NCBI GenBank assembly: GCA_037783415.1
Contig: JAZGTN010000176.1
Coordinates: forward strand, 496,001 to 560,000
Source of the DNA: Leptasterias polaris
Taxonomy: Eukaryota; Echinodermata; Asteroidea; Forcipulatida; Asteriidae
DNA length: 64,000 nucleotides
Direction: 5' to 3'
Within the stretch, counting starts at the first letter, position 1. Every line of letters begins with the position of its first letter. Shown here one piece after another: positions 11,996-23,564 of the stretch. The translations under genes were made by a program, and so were the position numbers. The notes under the pieces were generated by a model that saw nothing but the letters and a program-made list of their open reading frames with translations, was not told the DNA's origin and searched no databases.

Positions 11996-13844
11996 GGCCT
12001 ATATATTGACCCGCATTAAAAGCACGTGAAAAGATCTTCTACTGAGACACGTATAACCGTATCTAACCCAGTGGCACGGTATCCGTCTGTTGCATTCCAG
12101 TACACCACGCGGCTGGCTGCTCCACTTCCGGCCTGTTCATAAGGTCATGCACAGGGTCCTGCATGTAACCTGTGTATACACGATACACTAACACACATTC
12201 CGCGCCACGAAGACAGTGTATACATCCACATAACGTGAAACGGATTGTTGATGTCATATCCACTGGTGGCGCTATACCGTGTTAATGGTCGTTTGTTAAC
12301 GTACTGCGCTTTTTATAATGCAACAGACTCAGAAATGTACGTCGTTCGACGGTAGTCCAATGAATAGCTCAGTGCATATATCCTTCGTGTTAGCCTTTTG
12401 TTGGCTTGGTGGTAAATATCAACTAAAACAAGGGTATTTTGCTGAACTCTTTTGGTGATTTTAATAAATTTTGATAACTGAGAAAATGTGATCGGAAAAA
12501 GATCAACATAAATTTGACTCTAATCAACACCGGTTTTTACAAGATTTTACTTTTAAATCCTGTTTAATACTTCAAAGAAATACAATGTGAACAGCAAAAC
12601 AAATTCAACATAAATTGCACATCGTGTAAACTGTAGGTTCTTATGCCCTTATCATAATCATGACAAATGATGTTGCTTCAGTTATCGGCACCACAAAAAG
12701 GTAGCAAGCAGGCGTAGTTTGATAAAATTTATTTTTGAATTGTTAGTGATACATGTAGTCTTTTAAACTATCAGTTCAGTTAGTGACTATTTACAAAAAA
12801 AAATTATACATGTGTATCTAGTACACATTCTGGAGTTTCAATGCATAGGCCTATCCATCGAAAAATAAATAAACTTCATTGAATGGAAAACATAATACTT
12901 AATAATTGTACTTGTGAGTCATTCAAAGGCTCGTTTCAAGATCTGTAGTCAAGATGAAGGGGAAGTGGGGAGAATGTTTCTTCTGTATGACTATGAAATG
13001 ACAATGGACCCTTGGCCCTTTCAAATAATCTAAATAATGTACTCATTTGCTAAATTATTTTTGTAAGTTCACCTTTGTTTTTCACTTGGCACATATTTAA
13101 ATACCTATGTCTCGATAAATAAATTCTAACTTCATAATGATGTCATCGGTTTTCAATTCTGGCTAAACAAAAGTTTATTATTTAGAAAATGTTATATTTC
13201 GAGTAGCCTTTATTTCCTGTGTATAACTAACGTTTAAACGTAGAAGATTTACACATTACTTTCTTTGAAATTTCAAAAGCTATCAACATTGTTTTCAGCG
13301 ATTCAATGAAATAGCTAACGCATCATACCATGTCGCATAGGAGATGGCAATCAACATGGGATAGCGGTTTGGTTAGAAAGGGAAAGACAATACTACCAAT
13401 ATCCCGTCATTTGTCTGTCAATTGGTAGATTAACCAAGTTATAAAAACTAATTAATTATGCAAACAAATCTGATTAATTTACTCAGGCAATAGATATGTA
13501 AACAACACACTTAGATAAAGAAAACGTTGAAAAAATGCAAAACAGACCATTTTAACCTACTGAACAACTTGTCAGCAGGTGCTGACAACGTACCGGACTT
13601 AAGCTTGTCCAATTAAGGTGCCGTGTTCGAGGGTCAAAACAAAAATCATTAAACTTGCCAAACTCGCCTTCTGGTTCAATCTTCAATTTCAAGTCAAAAA
13701 ACTTTTCACAAACCCTAGTTTGCAAAGTATTAGAAAGACCAACCTTCTTCCGCCATCCTTCTCACTATCGGAATGGGATATAAAAACAAACTTTCATGGC
13801 ACCATACGGTCATAAGCCCTACCACTAACTTTCATTGAAAACCC

Positions 13845-14895
13845 GAACACCTAGTGTTTGTAATCCTACAAACAGTACATTCCTAGTTTTTAAATACTTC
13901 TTCTTCTTCTTATCCCCCGCGATTGTCCGCTAACAAAAGCACACTTCCCAAGCTCATATAAACTTGAAACTTTACATATAGTTAGATAACCATTAGGAGA
14001 TGAAACCGCTTCAGTTACGTCATGATGATGTCATCAGGTGTCAAATTACAAGGTTTTTACACATTAAACATTTTAATCTTTGAAAATCTATATCAAATCA
14101 AGAAGAAGAGACCGTCAGTTGCTTTTTGCGGGATTATATAGAAGTAATATAGGTCTTCATTTTTATTGTGTATGTGACATGACATGACCTCTACTTCCGG
14201 TCGAAACCGGAAGTGCCTTGTAATTTAAAAGCGGCACATTTTTTGAAGTTTTTTTTTACAATATTATAGTCGAGCAATGGTCTGGTTTACAAAAATTGGA
14301 CTGCTGATGTCATTAAATCTAAAAGCGCCCTCTAGCGGCAGGTTAAAAACAGCTAAAAATACACTTTTACTAGATGTCTGTGGCGAAGTTTATGATAATC
14401 TTTTCAAAATTGGTATACATAATGACCTTCATGCAGACAACATATGTGTGAAGTTTTAGATTGATGACGTCATCATGTGTCACGTGGTATCGCCTTAAAT
14501 GTTTACTTTTTGAAGCCGTGTATCTAAAAAACCACAAGTTCGACTGAGTTGAAACTTGGCATGCTGATAGACAGTGATATTTACTACTTAAAGCTAGAGT
14601 GACGACTTGATGACGTCATCATAATTTTGTTTACCAATTTTTGAAATTTTGACCAATTATTACATATCTTCAGTACAAAGCAAGCTATAGTCAAATTTTA
14701 TTTTGCATCAGACTTGCAAGGTCCTATGAGGATAATGTGGAGTGACGTTTTCACGACGTCATCCATTTTCATGTTATGTCACCACCAAGGTAGTGTTTTA
14801 CAAGATCTATACATGTACGTACAGAACAACTTCTTTGAAAACATGAGGTCTGCTACATGTACCTCGGACGTAACTACACCGAACACCTTGTTTTT
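13845..14895 (-). repeat. GGTGTTCGG hairpin-bounded repeat family, block C
   Basis: Bounded by CCGAACACCTAG (about 13846) and CCGAACACCTTG (about 14879), so both ends carry the same text in the same direction. Inside are TTCTTCTTATCCCCCGCGATTG, CTACTTCCGG...CCGGAAGTG (14193-14212) and repeated TGACGTCATCA. It is an inverted copy of 42310-43000 and shares its 14750-14880 part with 43930-44080, next to the XPG/CXC pseudogene. Confidence 0.65.
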
Positions 14896-14994
14896 GTTTC
14901 AACAAAAATTACTTCTAGTTTTAGTATGTTTTTTGCCAAAATTTGAACAACTTTTAATTTTTATTTTAATGTTTTTTAAACATTTTTTAATGAG

Positions 14995-15112
14995 GTCTCC
15001 GTCTCAGTCTCGAACAGCAGGCTAGTTTCTCTGTCTCGGTCCTGGCTGTAAGTTCTTGGACTCTTGGTCTCAGTCTTGGTCTCGGAAGACGAGTTCTTGA
15101 CTCCCAACTCTG
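14995..15112. repeat. GTCTCGG-rich repeat
   Basis: Imperfect direct repeats of GTCTCAGTCTTGGTCTCGG, related to 5940-6100. Lies in the last DDRGK1 intron. Nature unknown. Confidence 0.4.
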
Positions 15113-15784
15113 CTAATTAAAAGTTACTCTATAGATCTTGTTTATTTATTTATTTGGATAGGGGGACTACACAATGTGCAATGTCTTTACTTGTCATGTT
15201 TTGAAGTTGATTAAAATTCAAACATTGCAGCCCTAGAGCTGAATTATGTTTAAAACAACAAAGAAGTTCAACAGCAATAAAAAACAACTTTAACAAACAT
15301 TAAAAGAAACACATTTAAAAAACAGGAAGGTGTTTTAAAAGAAATAAAACCCCTAAAATTATGTACATGGAGGCCAGCTGCATAATGAGGAGAAAACCAT
15401 TAAAATCCACTCATTGAGATATCTGGTCAAGGACGGGATTGGACTGTTTTTGTACCCGTTAGTTCTACAGTTGATTGGGCAGTGTTTCTTCGCATTTCTG
15501 AGATTATTGTTTCTTATGGGTGGAAGCAAGTGTCTATATTTGTTTAAACTGGTCAGTGATTTACTATATCCTTTGGTTTGTTTAATCTGAATGAAAAAGA
15601 ATACATGTATGTGCACTTATTGCACAATGAAATATTAAAAGTCCTCTGCTTGGTTCATAGAAAACCAACCACAGGATTTCCAATGTATGCTTGAGCATTG
15701 TGCAAATAAGGTAGATTATACTGTGGGTGATCATCACAGATATACACATGGCATTAGGTAATGAATAAAATGTTTTCACTACAG

Positions 15785-16012
15785 GATGCAATTCAAAGGG
15801 TTCAGGAGCTTCAAGATCAAGATTTACTTACTGGTGTTATTGATGATCGTGGCAAGTACATCTTCATTTCCCAAGATGAGCTGGAGGGAGTGGCTCAATT
15901 TATGCGCCAGCGGGGTAGAGTGTCAATCAGTGAACTTGCAGAGGCTAGTAATACGTTAATTTTCTTCAATACTGGAACTAACTCAACTTTAAAAGAAACA
16001 CTGGTAGCATGA
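15785..16012 (+). CDS. DDRGK1: DDRGK1 terminal coding exon with DDRGK motif
   Basis: This exon follows a CACTACAG acceptor and has 75 codons plus TGA. It encodes [10 protein letters not shown], then [13 protein letters not shown] (the name-giving DDRGK is at 15842-15856), then [16 protein letters not shown] and ISELAEASN. These are hallmark blocks of the DDRGK/UFBP1 C-terminal winged-helix (PCI-like) domain that contacts UFL1 in the UFM1 E3 ligase complex on the ER (family knowledge). The three exons of the window give the last 148 residues; human DDRGK1 is about 314 residues long. The tail after SNTL is divergent, as is usual for this protein. No defect was seen. Confidence 0.96.
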   Translation, partial: DAIQRVQELQDQDLLTGVIDDRGKYIFISQDELEGVAQFMRQRGRVSISELAEASNTLIFFNTGTNSTLKETLVA

Positions 16013-17510
16013 GTTCAAACTGCAGGATTGAAGGATTCTCAAACTGTGAAAAGGTGTCAAAAGAATCTTGTGGATTTAGGTCGATTATCTTAGCTGAGTA
16101 CAGTTTGTGAAATACACATTGTATGTTTACTGTAGGTAAAGGTTTAAAAATACAAAGTTGTTTTATGGTGTTGGTATTTAATTTAATGATCAAGTTAAGG
16201 TCCATTGTCCCAACTATGTATTGTAATCAGTTGAATATTATTTATAGCCAGGCAGCTTAGCAAATGGATGTTGACACACTGAACAAAAGCAACCAATCTT
16301 TTCCTCATACTACTAAAATTACCTAAGCTTTGCATTTTGATAGGAACCATTTCCCCAAGAAGCATTAAGGCGGCCATCTTGGATTTTCAGGAGGGCCGTC
16401 ATGTAAAAACCTTTACTATTTACCAATATCTCAGCTTCTAAGTCAATTAGTATCATAATTTTGTTGTCCAAACATACATTTCAAGGTCAAGGAATATAAC
16501 TGTACCATTAAGAAAAGCAGCAGATGTTTCTCTCTTTTATATGGGTGCCATCTGTAATTTTCAAGATGGCCATCATGCAAAAGTCCATATTTACCAATAT
16601 CTCAGCTTCTAATCACTTAAGATCAAAATTTGTGTGTCCAAACATATTTTCATAGTCAAAGAATACATTTGTTCCACTTAGAAGAGCAGCAGACATTTCT
16701 TTCTTTCACAGACACAAAATATCAAGATGGCCACCATGTCAAAAATCTATATACACATATTGACTTATTTCACATTACGGCAATCTTTGTTGCCCCACTT
16801 TGGGAGTCCATGTTCCCGTGTGTTAAACAGTGTAGTGCACATTTCATGTCACATGGCGTTTACATGCTTACTTTCAAATGCAATTTGACTCCAAAAGTGG
16901 CGAGCATGTCAGCCAGTAGCCATGTGTGAACATGATGCAAGGGGCTCTTGAGCCATTAAGGATCACTTCCAAAACCAAGAAAAGCAACTTTATCATTATT
17001 TGATATTGACACATGTGACACATGGCACTGCCAGCCAGGAAGTTCACATATGTACATAGGTCAGTGCATGTCCAATGTGCCTTCCTATTTTGATTTGATG
17101 CAACATGATAAGGTTGAGGTTCACCCACAGTGTGTCTGGCATAATCAAGAAGTGTGCATTTATAACAAACCCTGTTTTATGATGGTTTATACTCTAGGTG
17201 GAAAAATTGTTCCATTTGATTTATGGGTAGACTGAGGGATGTCAACAAATCTTTATTTTGTAATGGAGAGGACTTAGGCCCTATCTCAGCTGTCACTCGG
17301 CTGTGGCAACAAACTCTGAGAGGAGGCTTTAACAGGGATATGCACTGCTATGGTCTTTCTGAGGCTTTAATGGACCAAACCCCACTGTTAATAGGGCAAG
17401 TCCTTCCACAAAAGAAATTGACAAGATTTTTACTTCTACAATATTTGTACACCCAGCTTCTCAGACCAAATTTATCTTGTAGCCTGGTATTATAAGGAAT
17501 GAATGGAAAA
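16013..17510 (+). other. DDRGK1 3' flank / probable 3' UTR, no confident gene
   Basis: Sequence after the DDRGK1 stop. The first part is probably 3' UTR, but I could not fix a poly(A) signal. It holds a diverged tandem duplication (16374-16735). From 16790 to 17490 there are short interrupted frames, including one with a Cys/Trp-rich stretch at 17050-17235. These could be an old mobile-element remnant, but no family is recognisable. Confidence 0.4.
16374..16735. repeat. about 170-bp diverged tandem duplication
   Basis: Two consecutive units share CATCTxxATTTTCA, ATGGCCxTCATG, TTTACCAATATCTCAGCTTCTAA, GTGTCCAAACATA, GTCAAxGAATA and AGCAGCAGAxxTTTCT. The units begin near 16374 and 16546, with a partial third start at 16722. 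They lie just downstream of the DDRGK1 stop. Confidence 0.7.
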
Positions 17511-18480
17511 ACATCTAGTTCCTGCCCGTGTATAGTAAGGAAGTCGGTACGAAAATAGTTCAATATAAAATCAATATTGAATTTTTTTATGACTAATGTT
17601 AGATTATCTAAGAGGAAAAATATCAACAGCAACGACAGCGATGATTGTTCCTTCTGCTCTAAGTTTCCGGAGCTGTTTTTTATTGTGATTTTACAGAACC
17701 TATTTGGAAAGAGTTCAAAGCTTGGTGGAAAGGCTTGTCAAAGGAGGAAATTACTTTAACTTTTTAAATGCATTCTCTTTGGTCAACACACCGATCAGCC
17801 AGACTTAATATTAAATCTTTGTGTTCTGCTGACTAAAGAAGATAATATTTAAAAATGTTCCCAATAACAAAGTCCTAATTTCCTTTCCTTTGTTAAGTTA
17901 TTAAAAATTAGAAAAAAAAGGATTGCGATTTACTTAAGTACAATGCATAAGTTTATTACAAAGTGGAGTTTTACGGTTTATTTGTAGCTGGGTATTGTCC
18001 TATAGACCGGGAGTTTTACCCACATTCCACAATCTGCTGATCAGAAACATTAGAGCTTGAGTTCGTTGCTCTAAATCGCTTTGCCATGACAGACGTCAAT
18101 AATAATTAAAAAAAGTCATGTCAATACAAAAACAGCCGACAAGTTTTATTTACACAGATATGACGAAGTGAGAACATCAATTGTATGTGTAGAAATAGGT
18201 CTGACAATAGTTGTTACAAATTCTTGATTGTCAAAACAGAGGAACACAGACGTTTCAACATAGACTGACATGTCCAACACCATAAAGTAAATTCAAGCAA
18301 ACATTTTAGTAAAATACATGACATGATCAAAATGCCAAGTGACGTCACTGTAAAGGGGAGTTTTACAAGGAACAGCTCTTTGTTTCGTTCTTAAACGAAC
18401 ATACAGTTCTAGTTTATGATTTATTTATTAATTCTGATTGTGAGGTCAAGGATTCTCAGGAAAGCAAACTTAATCTCTAT
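17511..18480. other. no recognisable feature
   Basis: AT-rich sequence with only short chance frames on both strands. No repeat termini, splice-flanked exon or RNA gene was recognised. Confidence 0.4.
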
Positions 18481-18489
18481 ACATGTAAT

Positions 18490-18640
18490 AGAAGCTAAGT
18501 GCCAGTGTGGGAGGAAAACCTCTTAAAATTATTCTGAGGAAAACCCACCCAATCCACATAGTGCCCCCGGTTGGATTTGAACCCGGGTCGTAGAGGTGGA
18601 AGGCAAGAAAAGATACCACAACATTTGGCTAGTATATATT
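18490..18640 (-). mobile_element. possible tRNA-derived SINE fragment
   Basis: On the - strand a B-box-like GGTTCAAATCC (18573-18583) is followed by GTGGGTTTTCCTC and GGTTTTCCTCCCAC (18495-18550), text typical of a SINE body. A canonical A box was not found, so the 5' part is diverged or lost. Moderate to low confidence. Confidence 0.45.
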
Positions 18641-19167
18641 GGACTGCTCCACCAGCCTGCAAGCTTTGCGGTGAAGGGTTTGACGCATTCAAAAAAGCGT
18701 GGGTCACCTGTGCCAATTGTGGGTTGGCTGCGGCTCTGGTTGTAGTGAGGAGCTCAGTATTTCTCTGTAATGTCCATGCAGTGTCGAACCTTATGTTGGA
18801 GCTCTTTGCCAGTAGTGATTGGGGGGGAGGGGGGGGGGGTTGAGGTTGGTACTGCCCAATTTTTTCGACAGGGGCAATTGCAGAGCTCGTAACCTATTGT
18901 CGACAATGTGGTGTTCTATAGCTAGTAGCTACTAAATACCGTAGTTGGTGTGTACATGCAATGTTCTAACGAGTGGCTTTCTTTACGGGAAAGATTTCAT
19001 ACATTTGCTGAAATGATTAACGAACACTAGTGGGTATTTGAGGCCTGCGTATCTTTTGGGGAGGGGCCCCATCAACACCAACTAGAGTGAGTTGGATCAT
19101 TTCCAATTTTGGACTTTATTACTTCGGAAGCCACAATCAAAACTACAAAAGGAAGGAGCCAGTCATC

Positions 19168-19276
19168 ACTGTGTGGTAATGACTGGGTTGGTGGCTGGCT
19201 GCTGTTAGTAGAACGAGTCGAAGGCGAGGTCCATTAACAGTAACCAGCCACCAACCAAGGTCATTACCACGCAGTG
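19168..19276. mobile_element. short palindromic MITE
   Basis: CACTGTGTGGTAATGACTGG...GGTGGCTGGCTGCTGTTA (19168-19207) is inverted at 19234-19276 (TAACAGTAACCAGCCACCAACC...GGTCATTACCACGCAGTG). A 27-bp loop separates the arms. Terminal repeat and size fit a MITE; the target duplication was not resolved. Confidence 0.6.
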
Positions 19277-19860
19277 AAGACCGGATCCTCATACTGTTAT
19301 TGCCATTAATAAATATGTTGAAAGAAAAAAGAAAAAAAAGTAAATTTATCGCAAATTCGGGAGGGGGGGGGCACTCCCATTCGGGAGTGATGGCCTCGGT
19401 CAGAGTTGTCGCCTTCGGGAAAATATGTGACGTTGGAGTTGTTAGTCACCCAGGGAGTTGCAGAATGCCTCCACCGCCAAGTCCTCCCGTGCCTGGATGG
19501 GTAATTTGGGGTAGCTCTTGAACACTAATCCGCCAATTGACTGCCCAAAACTGCTGAGTGACTCCGCCGACCTCTGGTGCGCATGGATAGTTGGGCCCGG
19601 TGCAATGGGATCTGGGCCGCGATCGCAAATCGTTCCTCAAAATTCTCTAAAATGAAAGAGTACCTTTTGCGTGCCTCGGGAGCCATGTTAATCCATTCTG
19701 ATTGGTCGAGAGGAGATCACAAGGCCATGTTTAAACGTGCTCATAAATACATGCGCATAATCATTGCATCAGGTCGGCTTTTGTACATATCAAATAGATG
19801 ATAGTAGTGGGTTCACATAAAGTGTAGCAATGTAACATCTGATGAATATGAGAGCCTAGG
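19277..19860. other. no recognisable gene
   Basis: Contains a G run (19362-19370) and a GC-richer patch at 19440-19640 with short open frames. None resembles a known protein. Confidence 0.35.
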
Positions 19861-19861
19861 T

Positions 19862-20970
19862 AAAAGCAGCGCAACATGGATCTGTTATTTGTGCGGCTTT
19901 GCAAACTATTCTACATCCCATGGCAGAGATGACTCAGTTTTAAGATTTATCAGAAGATGGAAATATTGTTTCAATCAAGAAGAAAGTAACTTTTCAGATA
20001 ATAGCTCAAGTGGATCAAATACAAGTACTGGTTCCAATGGAGATCAACATACATGTAGCCACCACGAACCAAGATCAAAACCAAAATTCAGAAGGCTAAA
20101 GCTCTTATCAATTAATTGCAGAGGTCTGAAAAGCAAGCAAAAACAAAGAGACCGTGCTCAGTGTCATCCCGCAAGAAGATCCAGACATCATCTGTGGATG
20201 TGAATCTCAACCTGGATGGAAATAATAATACAAGTGAAGTTTTTCCAGATAATTATGACATCTTCAGGAAAGATAGGAACAGGCATGGAGGAGGAGTGTT
20301 TATCGGACTAAGAAAAGATCTACTCGGCATGGAAGAGGATAGCTTCCAAACAGATTGTGAATCAATCTGGGTTAAAATCATCTTTGCTGGGAAAACAACC
20401 ACTTTATGTTGGGTCCATGTACAGACCAACAGATGATAACATAAAGCCTCTGGAAGAATTGGAAAAAGCTTTGAAGAAGTTGACTATCAGAAACAGATTA
20501 CCAAATATAATACTAGCAAGCGACTTCAACACACCTGACACCAATGGGAATACCAATTTAATAGAACCTTCCCATGATTTATGCTAATTACATTCACGCA
20601 TGCGTACAGACGCTATTGGTTGGCAAACGCCATAGAGATGTGCACTAAGCAGATGCACAATGTCTGCGTCATGCCACCATCAGGCCCATACAAGTGTTAG
20701 TGCGCACGCGCGACATGCAATTTACATATTTCGTGGGAAGGGTCTATTATCAAATGGAAGATTAAAACCTCAGTATGGCAAGAAACTCAACCAACTTCTC
20801 CTTGACATAGGAAATGACAATATGCTGACACAGTCCAGCAAAAACCAACACACAGGGACAACATACTTGATTTATGTATCACCATCCTGCCTGATCATAT
20901 GAAAAAAGTGGATACAATTCCGGGCATATCTGACCATGACACTGTCTGCAAAGAGTTGGAGACGGCAGTC
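19862..20970 (+). pseudogene. non-LTR retrotransposon endonuclease domain, frameshifted
   Basis: Pieces in shifting frames give, in order, a Cys-x2-Cys stretch (WICYLCGFANYS), LSINCRGLKSKQ, VIPQEDPDIICG, GGGVFIGLRKDL, GSMYRPTDD, IILASDFN and, after about 20750, DTIPGISDHDTV. These are the ordered blocks of the APE-type endonuclease of LINE ORF2 (SINCRG, Y-RP, DFN, SDHD). The segment 20590-20720 is foreign and looks like an insertion carrying GCGCACGCGCG text. Several frameshifts and stops make this a relic; RT is absent downstream. Confidence 0.85.
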
Positions 20971-21179
20971 AAGTAGTCACAAGCAACTCACAACTGTCTA
21001 CCTATACAATAAAGGAGATAAGAAAGGAGTAAGGAAAGAGGTACGACTTCAAAGACTCATTTCTTGAATCTGAGCCAATGAAGAATAGTGTTGAAGAGAA
21101 GTTTTAAGGATGCTTAGCGAAATTGTAAATATTTTGACACGATTCCATTTCAAAATGAATCATGTTTTTACACGGTCAC

Positions 21180-21590
21180 CTTAAAGTTAAACTACATAAG
21201 AATAATGAGAGGGGACCAGTTGCTCTTTGGCTTGATACCCTCTTTTGCGGGCAATCCAGCCTCGCTACCATAATTAACGCTGATTGGCTAACCAAAAGTG
21301 ACTGCATTGTATGCACGCCTGTTAAAAATATTTGATCGCTTGTCTGGCGCTTAGTATGTGCGTGTAAAATGCAAGTATTTTGATGCAATACATTTCAAAT
21401 GGTCGCCCTAAACTGCGTACAGTGTAGATTGTCACAAGGTCAAAATATAATGAGAGGGGGACCAGTGCGCCTTGCTAGCACGGGCAGCGCGCCGTATCGC
21501 CCACTAGCTCCGCGTAGGATCGAGAAAGAAAAAAACATGGCGCGGGGATGGAGATCGTACACCCCTGGGAACGAGGTTGATACAAGCAGG
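21180..21590. repeat. dispersed repeat shared with 33.9-36.1 kb
   Basis: It shares with 35640-36090 the blocks CACGGTCACC, AACGCTGATTGGCTA, GCTTAGTA-GCG and CATTTCAAAT, then GGGCAGCGCGCCGTATCG (21480-21500) and a GAACGAGGTT stretch near 21570. Orientation is opposite to 34175-34415. It codes for nothing recognisable. Confidence 0.6.
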
Positions 21591-22290
21591 TACTCAATAA
21601 TTAGCCCCATGAAAAGGGCCAATTCACTCCGTATCCTTGACCATAGCACCATTGCAAACTTATTTTTGTGCCCTATGAAATTTTTAATCCGGGAAGATCT
21701 AGATCATGAAACTTACCGATCGAATGCCAATGTACTTGTACATGTAGATAGCCGGACTGTTGGTACAACATCACACGTTTTTGATGAAAATCAAATGATT
21801 TTCGAGAGTAAACTCTTAGAACTATCTCCGTGTATGTTTGAAAACTATGTTTTTTCGGGCTCCCTTATAACAATTTAAGAAAAACGATACAATAAATTGC
21901 TATGATTTACTCAGCGCCCGACAAAACCTAGTTTTCGAACCCAAACGTTTGTATTGGTGCTCGATCCCGTTGTACAGTAACGCTGAAAAGCACCCTTTTA
22001 ACGTAATTATGAGAACGTTTATGTTCGACTGCTCAATGAGTAAGTTGTCAAGTTCTAAAATTTCACTCTCGAAAATCATTTGATTTTCACCAAAAACGTG
22101 TGATTTTTTTATTATTTTAATTTCAGCAGTCCGGCTATCTACAAGTACATTGGCATTCGATCGGTAAGTTTCATGATCTAGATCTTCCCGGATTAAAAAT
22201 CTCATAGGGCACAAAAATAAGTTTGCAATGGTGCTCATAGGGCCATGGAAAGGGAGTGGATTGGCCCTATTCATGGGTTTAGTACTCGAT
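21590..22290. repeat. long inverted repeat (foldback), arms about 235 bp
   Basis: Arm 21590-21822 is inverted at 22048-22290. Shared blocks include GCACCATTGCAAACTTATTT, TTTAATCCGGGAAGATCTAG, GATCGAATGCCAATGTAC, ATAGCCGGACTG and AAAATCAAATGATTTTCGAGAG. The spacer is about 225 bp. Likely a foldback-type non-autonomous DNA transposon nested in the dispersed repeat to its left. Confidence 0.75.
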
Positions 22291-22435
22291 CTAAAATCTA
22301 CAACCCTTGAGCCTTGCATTCAGTTTGACCCTTCGCAAACGGAGCCCGAGGACGTGACAGAAATTGAAAATGTTACAGAAAAGTAGTTACAGATTTTCCA
22401 ACTTTATTACGCATGATAATACACTCCCATGTGAC

Positions 22436-22632
22436 CAGGGCCCAATTTCATAAAGCTGTTTAGCAGAAAATACTGCTTGGAAAATTTCTTTGCTTAGCAA
22501 AAAATGAGCGGGGCACCAGTTGCAAAAATGTTAACTTTATGGAATGTTGGCAGGTAACCTGTTTCTGCTAAGCAAAGTTTTTCTGCACTTAGCAAGTTTT
22601 TGTGCTTACAGGCCTTATGAAATTGGGCCCTG
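22436..22632. mobile_element. hAT-like MITE (CAGGGCCCAATTTCATAA termini)
   Basis: Terminal inverted repeat CAGGGCCCAATTTCATAAAG at 22436, matched by CTTATGAAATTGGGCCCTG ending at 22632. Internally TGCTTAGCA and GCTAAGCA text is also inverted. CAGGG starts are typical of hAT elements (family knowledge). I could not find an exact 8-bp target duplication, so the site may have decayed. Confidence 0.75.
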
Positions 22633-22677
22633 TCATCTACCAAATGAAAGCTTTTAACTTTCTCGAATACAGCCTAT

Positions 22678-22821
22678 GGACCCATTGCGGAACGCACATT
22701 CGAACATGATGCGCGCCCTTCCATTTTGGGAGTCAACTCTACGATTCTTGTACAGTTTGACTCCCAAAATGGAAGGGCGCGCTTTATTATCGAACGTGCG
22801 TTCCGCGTTTTGCAATGGGTC
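22678..22821. mobile_element. hairpin MITE with GGACCCATTGC termini
   Basis: GGACCCATTGCGGAACGCAC...GCGCGCCCTTCCATTTTGGGAG is inverted as CTCCCAAAATGGAAGGGCGCGC...GTGCGTTCCGCGTTTTGCAATGGGTC. TA dinucleotides sit on both sides (CTATGGACC / GGGTCTATAG). One of three short TA-flanked hairpins in a row, with 23565 and 41518. Confidence 0.75.
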
Positions 22822-22833
22822 TATAGTCGAATA

Positions 22834-23560
22834 GACTGTGCAAGTCTCGCGCGTATCGGAGCGAGAAAACACGTCAAGTGAAGAACATATTTTTTCTGAA
22901 ATCAAATCATTGTTTTTAAATTAGATCTATGAAACAATCTGACCAACAAAAATACTCATTACAATTTGCATAAAATGAGTTTTAGCTTTCATAATAAACA
23001 CACAATTCATTTGTTAGTTTTTGTTGAAAACTCTGGGACAAGGATGCTTATTTGATCTGAACTTTTTAGGAAACCCTTTTGTAAATCCATGCCTGAACAC
23101 GTGCAACCACTAAAGCAGGTTTAAACGCAGACGCGCGATGATCGCACGGGCGTAGAATTAATGTGTGACGCAGTTTAAAGAGGACGCTGACGCCTCGACA
23201 ACCGTAGACTGCAATGAAAAGGCTCAGCGTCTGACAATTACAGCGTCTGGTGATTATCATCGCGCGACCAAAACAAATTTGGTGATCGGAGGTGGGCACA
23301 AATTCTTAATTTTTGCAAGTAACCGGAAGCAGAGGTCAAGTTTAATTATTGGGTTTTCTTCGTTGCATTGTTGAATTGATTTTACTTTCATATTTTTTAT
23401 CACTTAGTAGTACATTCCCAACAACATATTTAATTTTTATGGTCATAAAGTACGTTAAACTAAAATTATAGACGAAACAAAATCTTGCCAACGTAAAACT
23501 CCATATGGTTGGGACCACGATGGTCCCGGAAGTTCGCTTACGCGCGAGACTTGCACAGCC
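22834..23560. mobile_element. non-autonomous DNA transposon (GACTGTGCAAGTC termini), copy 1
   Basis: Ends GACTGTGCAAGTCTCGCGCG and CGCGCGAGACTTGCACAGCC with TA on both sides. The interior has GAGGACGCTGACGCCTCGAC and GTGATTATCATCGCGCGACC and no transposase. Copy 2 at 41096-42011 is the same element with a MITE inside it. Here the corresponding site is empty (CTGACAATTACAGCG, 23231-23245). Confidence 0.82.
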
Positions 23561-23564
23561 TATA

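Larger units (their letters stand above)
2636..15784 (+). other. DDRGK1: DDRGK1 last intron, 13.1 kb, filled with mobile DNA
   Basis: The intron runs from donor GTACC (2636) to acceptor CACTACAG (15784). It contains a reverse SINE, three blocks of the GGTGTTCGG hairpin family, a 4.1 kb TTAA-flanked palindrome and GGTCTC-rich repeats, all listed separately. Stretches in which I see nothing recognisable are 5500-5930, 6120-6850, 10975-11420, 12000-13840 and 15115-15780. The donor is non-consensus after GT (GTACC), but the reading frame and family match across the junction support it. Confidence 0.85.

Noticed and set aside
17050..17500. possible coding exon downstream of DDRGK1
   Set aside because: Frames are short, interrupted and without splice-flanked continuity or a recognisable family.
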